Assembly (NCBI GenBank): GCA_024220505.1
Contig: JAKZZE010000005.1
Coordinates: 1,324,501-1,388,500, forward strand
DNA: 64,000 bases
Direction of reading: 5' to 3'
DNA from: Rhizopus arrhizus
Lineage: Eukaryota > Mucoromycota > Mucoromycetes > Mucorales > Rhizopodaceae
Below the pieces are notes generated by a model that ran no database searches, had not been told where the DNA came from, and was given only the letters and a program-made list of their open reading frames with translations. Of the stretch, positions 9,204 through 19,764 are shown one piece after another. How positions within the stretch are numbered: the first letter of the stretch is position 1; each line of letters begins with the position of its first letter. Position numbers and translations under genes: made by a program.

Positions 9204-9779
9204 ATGAAACTCAGTCTTAGTATAGCAAAAAAAAAAAATATAAAAAGATTTCCTTTTCGAAATTTTGTTCCTTTTTTTTTCTTTCTGTTCAGCAATTTCC
9301 TTTTTCAACATCGCTCCGGTTATCGCAAGGTAAGTAAAAAAAAAAAAAAAGAAAAAGAAAAAGAAAAAAAGAAAACTTTAGTTCTAACATGCTGTAGTAG
9401 ACATTCATACATGTATCCATGGCTGCTGTAGTTCCTTTAGTTTGTATATCTGCTCAAAAGGTAAATACATTCATATCTTTCAGTAATCTTTATTAAAAGT
9501 AAAATTAGATTCCTTTAGTTCGTGGCTGAAGCTTTATGGATGTCTTGGCATCCTGTTTTGTTAGTAAAGAGCTTTAAGGTAAATAAATCAAGTATATCAT
9601 GGTTTACTTTTATTAATATTTTATTTTATACAATTTTAGATGCTTTGGCTTCTGTTGTTCCATGTTGTCTATAACCTCCTATAGCTTTGGATCCTTCTTA
9701 CTACTGGCGCGCTTTTCTTTATGGGCTTTATTTACTACGCTCTTTTGTTTGCTGCTTCTATGGTCAAGGTAAGCGTATT
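9204..9779 (+). pseudogene. Divergent spliced-looking unit of element A with hydrophobic exons
   Basis: Four blocks end in GTAAGT/GTAAAT/GTAAGC donors, and the last three are preceded by TAG acceptors: 9,204-9,330, about 9,401-9,460, about 9,520-9,579 and about 9,641-9,779. Joined in phase 0 they read as a short basic start followed by hydrophobic, membrane-like segments, interrupted by one TAG near 9,683. Element B has the same exon ends (29,453, 29,560 and 29,878) but no open frame. Either it once coded for a small membrane protein or it is a non-coding spliced transcript. No family was recognised. Confidence 0.35.
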
Positions 9780-9789
9780 TTCCTTTTTT

Positions 9790-10355
9790 TTTGCATCTAC
9801 CGTTTGAATTTTTTTATTTAATCGTTTCCATGGATCCCCTGCTCGCTTTCCCTCCTTCCCCTACCCTTTTGTAATACTGGAATGAACCAATAATATATAA
9901 TCAATATGGCAATAAAGCCCAAAAATAAATGAATAAAACTACATTTTTGACCAATAATACCGTGTTTTAAGCCTATTTTATTTCCCAATATAAATCATCC
10001 AAAGCTAAATATAGCCATAATAAGCCAATAAGGAAGCATTGTTAAAGAGCAACAGACGAATAAGGAAGCATTAGGAAAAGGTAACAAGCCAATAAAGAAG
10101 TGGTATTAAAGAGAAACGCAAGCATGTAAGGTCCAATAGAAAGGCATCATGCTTGTGTTTCATCGTTAAAAGAATAATGAAGCGGCGCGTTGCCAAACAG
10201 TGATACTTGGTTATCGCACTGAAATAGTTAACATTCAACGTAAACTGGTTCAACTTGGCATACTGCAATAACGCTGCATTAAATATGATAAATCCCGATT
10301 AACTGAGGTATATCTGAGGGCTATCATACTTTGTAAATAACAATTATGTGCAGTG
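9790..10355. other. Non-coding right arm of element A
   Basis: Contains repeated short phrases such as CCAATAAGGAAGCATT and GCCAATAAAGAAG. The first part (9,893-10,020) is closely matched by element B at 30,003-30,130. It ends in the TIR. No gene was seen. Confidence 0.6.
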
Positions 10356-10358
10356 TTC

Positions 10359-11002
10359 CACTGCAAATAATCGTGCAAACTCTGCACATTGTTAATTTTT
10401 AGCAATATGCTTTTCTGTTTAACGATGCCAAAAGCTGTGATTGAATGGGTATTTATGCCGACGTCAATATCGGCACCCTTTAAGGACCTAAATGTCTGTC
10501 AATATATTCTGCGTCTCTGTATGGTGCCGATATTAACGAAAATGATGATCCATAGCTCTAACTAGATTTATACAGACCCAATTGTCGTTTTGCGAAGGCG
10601 TCTCTCTTGTTAGCTGCTTTACATAGTCTATTCTACGTTATAAATAATTTGGCAACCAATGATACTTTTTAAATCATTACTTTATTTGTCTTTTTGCTCT
10701 TTATAAACCACTCATATTGCCTTCTATACTTCTTTATGAACCACTTATATTGCTTTATATACTTCTTTACCGACCATTCATATTGCAATAAATATTGCTT
10801 TATATATACAAAAAATAGGGATTTTGTTTATAAAAAATAGCTTTTTTTTTTATTTAAATAAAATAATAATAACAATACATAGTATTTCTTTGCTTGTAGC
10901 ATTTTAACAGTGTGCTTGACTTACCTAATGTCACCAGAATAGCAGCATCTAATCTAAAAATACATCAATTAATCTCGTGGAACTTTAAAAGTTCTCAAAA
11001 GA

Positions 11003-11033
<31 letters not shown>

Positions 11034-11440
11034 CCCAAGGATTCTAGGATTCAAAGACACAAGGACCAGGGCACTTAAAGGAAAAGATGGAAGTACATCA
11101 GTACTTAAGAACCAAAGTAAAAACCAGGAAAGAAATAGAAAGAGGCCAAAGCAGAGCAGCATTCATCTATAATAATTATTAGCCATCATGTATATAGTAA
11201 AAGTAATAGTACCTTGCTTTAGATGGACCATGAAAAAAAAAGGAAAAGAAAAAGACACCAGTCAAGCTTATACCAACAAGGAAAAGAAGAAGCAATGATA
11301 ATCCTGGGAAAAAGACTTTATAAAGACCATTTAAAACATCAAGAAAGCAATCAATACAATATTACTAAAGTACAAGTACCGTTAGAACAGGAATACAATT
11401 TATATAATATTAAGAACTTACCTTTTATAAAAAAGAGAAG

Positions 11441-11484
<44 letters not shown>

Positions 11485-12388
11485 GTGCTTTTTTGTAGCC
11501 TTATTTTACCAATGTTACACTTATTCACTGTCTATCTATATTAGAAATCAAAAACAGTTGCTTTTCATATAGTCTGTATTTAATGGTATCCCAAAAGATA
11601 ATTTATACATTGCTTGAACAAGTTTTATTACTTGCGTGCAATATCTTTAACTGGAGGATATTCTTTTTTCTTTTTTTTTTTTTTTATTTCAAGTAAAAAA
11701 AAAAGGTCGATATCAACAAATTATAGCAGAAAAACAACTTTTTTTTTCTCCCTTGTTTTGTTTCATGGAATACACTAGATGTCAAAGGTACAAAAGATAA
11801 AAAAAAAGCTCAAGTATTGACCATATGTAAGTTTATAAAAAAAAAAAAATAACAACCAAGGCTAATGTCGGTTTTTTTTTTTTTTTTTTTTTTTACATTA
11901 GGAATTCCTAATGGGACACATTCGGATGACGAACATGAACCTCATGAGCAAAGTTGTTCTTTCCAACACGATAAAACTATAAGAATATCAAACTTATATT
12001 GTTGCTTGTTGTTGAAAAGCCCTTTTTGATAAAGGAAGTTGGCAATGTTAACATCTCTAATGGCTAATGGCTAATGGCAAATTACACCCATGTGCAAACA
12101 TAAAGTAAGTAATGAACTAATATAAGCTTAAAAACATATATTCTTTTATATTATTTGTCATAAAAAATAATAAAGCACTTTATTTACTTGAAAAACAAAA
12201 AAACTGTGCTTGTATCTATTAATTATAATTGCCTTGTAACAAGATGTTAACAAAGCTTCTTTTTTTTTTATTCTTTTTAGAATATACACGTATTCTTTTG
12301 TTATAATGTAAAAGCATTTGTATTTTTATAAAACATGTTTACTGTTAGGTTATTGTTTTCATTTGAATAAGTAACATTTTATTGCTAT

Positions 12389-12431
<43 letters not shown>

Positions 12432-12967
12432 CACTAGGTCTTTTTTTTTTAACTTTGTCTTTTTTTTTTAACTTTGTCTTTTTTTTTTACTTTTAATTTT
12501 TCAGCTTCTTTTTTTTTTCCCAAACGCAACTATTTTGTTACATTCTGTTACACGTTTCTAATGAGCTAAGCTAAAAAGCACAGACTGCCTTCCTAATATG
12601 TATTCTTCTGATCAAAATAATCGCAGAATGCTTTTGATTTCCGCATTTTGCCCTCAAAAATAAAAAAAAGAAGATATCGGTCTTTCAACGATAGAGGAAA
12701 ACAAGCTTTCCAAAAAAAGATCATCTGTAAAAAAAAAAGACATTTTTTTAAAACGTGAATAACTTTATGAATATTTACCCTACAATGAAAAAAATAACAT
12801 TACTTAATTTCTTTATTTTTTTCTCATCTAAATCTTTTTTCATATTTCGAAAATGACCAATACAGCAAGATATAATGTTTTTTTAAAAAAAAACTTTAAA
12901 ATCTGTGGACCTATGACTGTCACCGATATCAGAATTCTACGTCAAAGGCGCAACATTATTTGCAGTG
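10359..12967. mobile_element. Element D: non-autonomous CACTA-like element
   Basis: It begins CACTGCAAATAATCG and ends in ATTATTTGCAGTG, with TTC on both sides (10,356-10,358 and 12,968-12,970), so it abuts element A and shares one TTC with it. Its right half (about 11,870-12,740) is an inverted relative of the left part of element E (22,430-23,170). The interior is full of long A and T runs and short open frames rich in lysine; no transposase was found. It looks like a deletion derivative mobilised by an E-type transposase. Confidence 0.7.
10998..12431. repeat. Long homopolymer tracts inside element D
   Basis: A runs of about 30 bases near 10,998 and about 38 near 11,440, and T runs of about 23 near 11,872 and about 41 near 12,391. 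They produce lysine-rich open frames on the plus strand that I do not regard as genes. The counterpart in element E (23,173) has a much shorter run. Confidence 0.8.
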
Positions 12968-13929
12968 TTCTATTGTCAATATCTCGACAACAAGAAGCGA
13001 TCCATCTTTACTTTTTTCACCATCGTATTCGCCGTATTTTATTCTATTAGTACGCCAAATTTCATCTCTCTACGATAATTATTCACCATTGACATTTCGA
13101 CATGTCGAATTCGCAATTACATGGAACAGGGGTCAATTCCCCTGCAAATGTCAGTTCTTCGACTTATGAACAGCTCCTACCTTTGTTTTTTCAAGAGTTT
13201 GAAAAAATAAAAGCTCAAGTTCAAGAACATTCCACCATCTTACCGGAAATTAAGAGATTACAAGAGCACATTGCTAATCTCGAAAGTCGCAATTCAGAAT
13301 TACAGTGAGTTAAAAAACCGTTTCAGTAAAATTGAAACTCACACATTTATCCTTTTTTGAAAGAAATATTTTGAGTATACGTGTTCTTTTTTATTATGTT
13401 ATTATATGGCTTTTTTGCAACAAAGCAATATACACCCCATCTTAATCTATGAATTACATCTTGAGTAATGGCCATTTTAAAAAAAGGGGATGACTGAAAC
13501 GGTTTTTTAACTAGGTAAAAAAATACTAATATATAATATTTCCATCCTTAGCTTTTATTACAGCTTGAACTCTAGCCGGCATACTATCAATATATTTACA
13601 ACAAACATCTCTATCAAATGTTCCCCATTCAATTTTGATTCTTTCCCATAGTTCATGGACACCTCTTACCCTTTGCTTACAGTGACCCGCAAAACTGTCC
13701 CAATGTTTCGTAATTTTCTCTTCTAGGGCTTGTGGCTCCATAGTTGTTAAGCTAATGTACACCTTATTGTATATCATTCGATAGCCAAAATCTTGCAGTA
13801 CCAAAAAATGTAAAGTAAAAGCAAATTAAAACAGCGCAGACGGAGACAGAGGGGATAGAAAACAAGCGGTGCATTGGGACAGTTTTGCGGCACTTTTGAA
13901 AAAAAGCAAAATGGTTTATTTATTTGACA

Positions 13930-15629
13930 TTAATAGCCAGTCCAGCGTCCTTTATTCTTGATACATTGTTTTATATGCTTAGGCATTGTTTCTATGACCT
14001 TTTGGCACTCTTCCGGCTTCATTAAGTCGTTGTTTAGGATAGGGGAGTTTTAGGTAAATATAATATAGCAATCAAAGATAAAGAAATACTGTTAGAACTT
14101 GGTATCTCTTTATTAAGTTAAGATAACTATTGTCTGATTTCAAAAAATAATTCTACATGTAAAAAGTGAGAGTATTTATAGACATGATACGGATAAAGAA
14201 TTAGGACAGATTTATAATCAACTTGCCAGAATAGATGATTACGATTTCTAATTATTAGTTTAGCCTGTTCCTAGCTTGTATTGTCAATTATGCTATTGGG
14301 ATGGTTTCAGATAACTCTGGATAAAGACTATTTAAGGAGACGGTACGGATGAATATAATGACCTTTAGTTCCGTGATTGGATATCATTGCTAACAATAAT
14401 ATCTCAGTCAGGATAAATGTTTTCATGACTAATGATGATCCGGTAAGTAATCGTCATTCCTTATTCAACATGCTCATACTATCACTAAACTATATTACAA
14501 CCATGTCATCTTATTTGACTATGTGAAGCTAATATGAATAAAGCTTAATATAAAAATCTAATCAAAGTATTTTATTGATCTGTGTTGGGAATAATGTTAT
14601 AAATGATTCCAAGTTATGTCAACATATTATTCAGGATCATATATGATTCCTTTTACTAAAATAAAGTGACTATAATCTTATGTATCCTTAACAGTCGTAC
14701 CAAAATTTAGTTACTCGTTCGTATAGTTCATTCATGCCTTTTGGTGTTGTTTCATAATCATTCAACCTTCTATTTAACAACGACCATATATTTTCAATTG
14801 GATTCAAGTCAGGGAACTGTGCTGGTCACTCCAGGATGTTGTAGGATTGCTGTTCAAGTTATTCTTTGACTAATTTGGACGTATGTTTAGGATCATTGTC
14901 ATGTTGGAAAATCACCTGATGTCTTTCTAGCCCTAGCTTATTAGCTCCATGCTCAGTTGTAAGCTCTACTTCATCCTCCAAAATCTCTTTGTACAGTGTT
15001 TTATCCATATTACCATTGATTTTGCACATCTAACCAACCCCAGCATAGGTAATGGCACTCCACAGCATGATATTGCCTCTACCGTATTTAACGGTCATCT
15101 TGACGTGATGGGATTTCAGGCTTTCTCCGGATCGAATCCAAGTCCAGGTGCGTCCATCAGAGGTAAATCTATTGATTTTTGTCTCGTCCGACCAAACAAC
15201 GCGTTTCCAGTCATCTACTGTCCAGTCCTTGTGAGCCATACACCAAGAAAGCCTCTTGCGAATGTTTTTCGCACTAAGCAAAGGCTTCTTCGGCTTCTCA
15301 ATCGCACCAAGACCGGCATTACGAAGGGCTCTGCACACGTTATCGACACTTACTTTTCTTCCAGTGTCTTTTTCTAGCTCCTTAGCCACCTTTGTTGCAC
15401 TGGATATGCGGTTGTTGGTCACTTGGCGCACACAATAGCGTTCATCAGCTGCAGACAGTAACTTGGGTCGGCCGCCTTTTGGCTTTCCAAGTCCAAAGCA
15501 ATGGGATTTTTGGGGTCTCCCAACAGCACTCTTACTCAAGCCAGTAATCCTTTCCACTTCCCGAACCGACTTACCTTGTTGAAGTAAAGAAATTGCTTGA
15601 ACAACTGTATCTTGAGAGACTTGTTTCAT
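13930..15629 (-). pseudogene. Tc1-like transposase of element F, with stops and an LTR insertion
   Basis: Starts at 15,629 with an HTH (SVREVERITGLSKSAVG), then a DDE domain with WSDETKINRF, FQHDNDPKH and PDLNPIENIW. Three stops are in frame: TAG at 15,030-15,032, then a TAA and a TGA in the stretch before PDLNPIE. All three fall where Tc1 relatives have Trp. A solo LTR at 14,031-14,693 splits the C-terminal part; the last 33 codons (13,930-14,030) end in KNKGRWTGY. Confidence 0.9.
14031..14693 (-). mobile_element. Solo LTR in element F
   Basis: 663 bases, TGTTTAGGATAGG at one end and TATCCTTAACA at the other, flanked by GTCGT on both sides (14,026-14,030 and 14,694-14,698). The TATA-like and AATAAAG signals are on the minus strand. 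The transposase frame on the two sides joins when it is ignored. Confidence 0.88.
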
Positions 15630-18119
15630 GTTGAGATATAATGAGCGAGTAATAAATCAGTAGGAGCTTGAAACTTCAGCAGTGAGTAAAGTTCGACTTA
15701 GAGACGTACAATGCACATTTGTAAGCAGTTTGGTACATCTATACAACTTGTGGGTCGCTATTTCATCGTTTTTTGTTTTTTTTCAAAAGTGCCGCAAAAC
15801 TGTCCCAATGCACCGCTTGTTTTCTATCCCCTCTGTCTCCGTCTGCGCTGTTTTAATTTGCTTTTACTTTACATTTTTTGGTACTGCAAGATTTTGGCTA
15901 TCGAATGATATACAATAAGGTGTACATTAGCTTAACAACTATGGAGCCACAAGCCCTAGAAGAGAAAATTACGAAACATTGGGACAGTTTTGCGGGTCAC
16001 TGTATATAGAGCTAATTTCAACTTTAAATGTCTCCACATGTGCTCAATTGGGTTCAGGTCAGGCGATTGAGAAGGTCAAGGCAATACTGGGTACTTTGCT
16101 TCTTCTTTAAGGTAAGTCGTCGTTATCTTGGCAGTGTGTTTCGGATCATTATCATGCTGAAAGATGAAATCACCATCTCCTAATCGATAGTAATCAAGGG
16201 TATCTGCCAGTTCGGTTTTTAGGATATGGATGTAATCGGATGCAGTCATTCTGCCGTCGTATATCTCGCCGATATATCCAACTCCATGGGAAGTCATACA
16301 AGCCCACACCATAACACTTCCACCGCCATGTTTTACGGTTGGGATTACATGATGAGGCTGTAATGGGCTTCCAGGCAGACTCCAATAGAATTCAACTCCA
16401 TCAGAGCCCCAAACGTTGATTTTCGACTCGTCAGAGAAGATAACCTTTCTCCAGTCGTCAATAGTCCAGTACCTGTGAGCAAGTGCCCATTCCAAGCGTG
16501 CTTTCCTGTGTTTTGCTGACAAAAGAGGTACCTTTCTTTTTGGTCGGGCTTTAAATCCTAGGCTCTTTAAGGCGTTTAGGGTGGTGTTGTAAGTCAACCT
16601 TGGGTAAATGGCCTTAAAATAATCGAAGACCTCAACACCTGACTTCAATCGTCCTAAGATTACCATTCTCTTCATGAGGGACTTGCTTGCTTCGGTTAAG
16701 ATCTGAGGTCGTCCGCCAGTGTTATCGGGTCTTTGAATATTCCATTTTTTGCAATATCGATGAACAGTGGCTTTAGAGAGAGTCAAGCGATTAGCAATCT
16801 CTTCATAAGACAAATCAGACTCTAAGAGCACTCTCAAATCATTTTGAGTATCTTGGGAAATGGAGCGAGTCATTTTTAATAAAGATTGGGTTGAAAATGT
16901 AAAATGAAAAAAGATGAAATTTGTTACGCGTCTATTAATAAAATAACGTGTTTATATACTTATTTTTTAATAAATGCAAAGTATTATGCTCTTCCCCTAA
17001 CTTTATGTGTATTGCATAAATGAAAAATGAAGTCTGCATAATTGTAACTGGGGTTTATGGTTTTTTTAATGGAGTTAAAAAACCGTTTCAGTGCACCGAC
17101 TGTAGTAATTTTATAAGTTTTAGGGAGCAAATATTGAAAAAGCAATACTATTTTTATATTGTATTATACATCAGGACTAGTGCTTCCGTATGATGTATGA
17201 AATGTAGCATTTTATTTAGTATATCAGTAGTTATGGTAGCAAAACCATATTTAGGAAAAACACTGAAACGGTTTTTTAACTCACTGTAGAACTTGAAAAC
17301 CGCCGCCTTCGCGAGCTTTTAGGCTCTCATCAAATCGAACGTACTGCAGACACACCAGCCGCAAGTAAAAAAGTTGCTAAAAGCACTTTCGAGCACTCCA
17401 TGAGTAAGTCATCAGAAAACTCGCTGACATCTACGTCAAATGTCACCATGCCAGTTGCTGAATTAGGCACTGAAGCGTCCGCCTGGGCTATGGTCGCCCG
17501 TAAAGCTGCCAAAAAGAAGCCTGCTCCTAAACGCCGTACTATTGAATCAGCTGCTCGTGGTTTTCAACCCATAACCGGCCCTGTTGGGTTTGGTTATGTG
17601 TACATTCCAAGATCTCGACGCATGTCGAGACGCGATGTCCGCTCCCGCTTGTCAATCCTTGGCATTGATCCTTATCGTGTCTTGGACATTACGTTTCCCG
17701 CCCGGTCCGTCGTTGGACTCCTAGTACATGAACAGTACAAAGACGTCCTCCTTGCTCAATTAGGCAAAGCCAAGATTCAAGTGTACCAAGACTTCAACCC
17801 TTGTGACCCTGCCCACCTTGCAGATCCTTCTTACAAGAACAAGTCCAATGCTGAACGTCTTGCCATTGCTATGGACATTCACCGTAATCGCTGCTGCAGA
17901 GGCCTTGCGCGCCTTCGTCACCCTATCGCCGTTGCCGTTGGTCGTACCTTCCTCGACGAAGGTTTTATCACTGACGAAGATTTACAAGATGCACTCTCTA
18001 GATGTCCTGGCACGCCTTTATCTCCTAAGAAGGCCTTCATGGCTCCTCATGGTTCCCAAGGCTCATCCGAAGACCAAGAAATGGATGATGCGACTCGCTC
18101 CGACTATGACGATGAATTA

Positions 18120-19754
18120 CAGTAGGTGAAAAAATACGAGCAACCTTTTGGCAAAATCGACTTTTTTCGCTATATCAAAAGGTGCATGCCAACTACCGGC
18201 ATGGGACTCCTATGGTATATTTTCGGGGTCATGTGTCTTGAAACAGTAAAGGTCTCATGTAGCAATACTGGAAATTGAGAGAGGAATGAGAATCCGAATT
18301 TAAAAATTTGACTTCCGACCAGCTTAAATTATGTACGGTAATCATACGTTTACATTTAAATCAATAAAGAACATATCGGAAGACTATACAGCGTACTTGT
18401 ATAGGACTGTGAGCTTTCCTCATTGTGTCCATATAAAAGCAAGTGCAACTTCAAGAGCCCTTGGTTTCTTTTTTTTTGCTCAATTTCTCTCACTGCTTCT
18501 CATCATCATGCCTAAATCTATACCAATGGAAAAGCAATCCAGAAATAAAAGATATATCACTGAATAGCATGAAGCTAGAGGATATCGCAGATAAATATTA
18601 CGTTCATTCTCCCACAGTTAAAAGGTATACTAGGAAGCTTTTTCCATGAAATTCACATCAGTCGGCTGGAAGACATGCTATTGTCTCTTATGCCATGAAG
18701 CACTATATCGAACTGTGTACTATTACTGGTCATCGAACAATAGCTAAAAAGCTATTCAGGGAGTTAGGTAAGTTTGGTTACTTGTTGATGTACCGTTCAG
18801 GAGTAAACGCGCTGAGATCCATAAACTGCCACCGAGAGCTAAAAAAAAGAAGGCATTTTTAAAAAAGGATCATTGAAAAAAGCAGATGACCTGAACAAAA
18901 AGGCATCGCAACTGGTCAAGTCAAGAGTGACGAACAGTAGCGTTCTCAGCTGAAGCAAAGATTAGCATCTAGTGATCAGATGGAGTAAAATAGTGTAGAG
19001 TAGTATAAAATGACATTTTGCTCCCTCATCACATCGACATTACAGTAAAGCACTGCAGCGGTAGGATGAGCATGTGTTGTCACATACCTACTCAGGGACC
19101 AGCATAGACATGTCAGCTTTATGACCATAACATAAACTCAACGACTTGTCTGCATATACTTAGCAATATTTACATGAATACGTTAGAGTACCATTATTTG
19201 AAGACATCTGATGTATACCTTCAGAGTGATAGCGGCGTAAAGTATAACTTAAAAATCATAACTGTATAGGTACGCGGTATCAGTGTAAGGTATATAAATT
19301 ATTGGTGTGGTCAAAGTCTGGATTTAAATCATATAAAGCATGTTTGGCATCAGCTCAAACTTAATCTGCCACCATATGAAGTCGGAGAAAGAGGTGTCAG
19401 AAAGATTTAGGAATTAGTGGATGTAGAGCGAAATAAACTCAATGCAAATGCTTTCAAGGGGTACATCAATAGTATGCCAGCCAAAGTAGAAACACTTATT
19501 AAAGCAAAGGGAAGATATAGGAAATATCAAATAAACATAGCGAATTTTGAAAAATCATCATTGGCTTTTTTATGACTGTCTTTCCCTTTTTAAAAAGCTT
19601 GTACTTCAAGTACAGTCAATCTCTTTAGTGTATTATATGTATCTTTGTTGCCTTAATTAGTTTGTGTGATATCAAAGCTCTGGCGAATGTACACACGAAA
19701 AAAAAGATATGAAGACAAATCGAACAGAGATTGCTCGTATTTTTTCACCTACTG
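18120..19754 (+). mobile_element. Element H: decayed Tc1-like transposon
   Basis: Inverted ends CAGTAGGTGAAAAAATACGAGC, flanked by TA (18,118 and 19,755). It lies at the end of LINE 2 ORF1. Confidence 0.85.
18508..19530 (+). pseudogene. Decayed Tc1-like transposase of element H
   Basis: Pieces in several frames match the transposase of element I: an HTH piece (KLEDIADKYYVHSPTVKRY, about 18,570-18,650), a DLNHIKHVWHQLKL piece where PDLNPIEHVW is expected (about 19,318-19,365), and a C-terminal INSMPAKVETLIKAKGR piece (about 19,465-19,515). Many stops and frame changes separate them, and the catalytic Glu is read as Lys. It is an old copy. Confidence 0.75.
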
Positions 19755-19764
19755 TATGAGTGTA

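Larger units (their letters stand above)
6485..10355. mobile_element. Element A: CACTA-like DNA transposon without Tnp2
   Basis: The ends are CACTGCACCCAATC and the complement of CACTGCACATAATTG, with 3-bp TTC duplications (6,482-6,484 and 10,356-10,358). CACTG termini and 3-bp duplications are typical of the CACTA/EnSpm superfamily. No Tnp2-type transposase is seen inside. Instead it holds a four-exon gene on the minus strand and a divergent spliced-looking unit on the plus strand. Element B (27,370-30,505) is a shorter copy of the same family with GCC duplications. Confidence 0.8.
13680..16002 (-). mobile_element. Element F: Tc1-like transposon nested in G
   Basis: Ends CAGTGACCCGCAAAACTG inverted, flanked by TA (13,678 and 16,003). 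The terminal inverted repeats are about 225 bases, nearly identical, and each carries an inverted copy of its own tip at the inner border (13,872-13,898 and 15,784-15,810). It sits in the transposase frame of element G and contains a solo LTR. Confidence 0.9.
13526..16873 (-). pseudogene. Tc1-like transposase of element G, split by element F
   Basis: Starts at 16,873 with a paired-type HTH region (SYEEIANRLTLSKATVHRY). The DDE domain follows with FSDESKINVWG (first Asp) and FQHDNDPKH (second Asp), a TGA at 16,076-16,078 where relatives have Trp, then PDLNPIEHMW (Glu). Element F enters after about 16,005, and the C-terminus resumes at 13,679 and ends at 13,526 with IDSMPARVQAVIKAKDG. A normal Tc1 length of about 340 residues is restored if F is ignored. 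It is inactive because of the stop and the insertion. Confidence 0.9.
13303..17286 (-). mobile_element. Element G: Tc1-like transposon with palindromic end units
   Basis: Ends CAGTGAGTTAAAAAACCG in inverted order, flanked by TA (13,301 and 17,287). Each end is a unit of about 211-216 bases (13,303-13,513 and about 17,071-17,286) whose inner border is an inverted copy of the outer terminus, while the interiors of the two units differ. The transposase lies between them on the minus strand and is split by element F. Confidence 0.85.
13102..18119 (+). pseudogene. LINE 2 ORF1, interrupted by Tc1-like element G
   Basis: The frame starts with an ATG at 13,102. It runs to 13,302, where element G enters at a TA, and resumes at 17,289. 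Without G the reading frame is continuous through a coiled coil (L-E-S-R-N-S-E-L-E-L-E-N-R-R-L) and a conserved C-terminal domain to 18,119. There element H cuts the last codons, which resume at 19,757 as a stop in the ATGAGTG context used by LINE 1. The C-terminal domain aligns with LINE 1 ORF1 (motifs VLD-x-x-FP, HE/ND-Y) but is strongly diverged, so LINE 2 is another subfamily. Confidence 0.8.
6429..19762 (+). mobile_element. LINE 2: older tRNA-Phe LINE, broken by nested elements
   Basis: LINE-derived parts are 6,429-6,484, 12,971-13,302, 17,289-18,119 and 19,757-19,762. Between them sit CACTA-like elements A and D and Tc1-like elements G (holding F and a solo LTR) and H. The 5' end ACCTTTCTTTCGCTCTTCC follows the duplicated tRNA fragment directly. 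The ORF1 joined across the gaps is continuous. ORF2 is represented only by its first bases; the ORF2 piece after element I (21,414) is from a different LINE subfamily. Confidence 0.8.

Noticed and set aside
10912..11498. Lysine-rich open frames in element D
   Set aside because: They are made by long A runs inside a non-autonomous transposon, and the related element E does not keep them.
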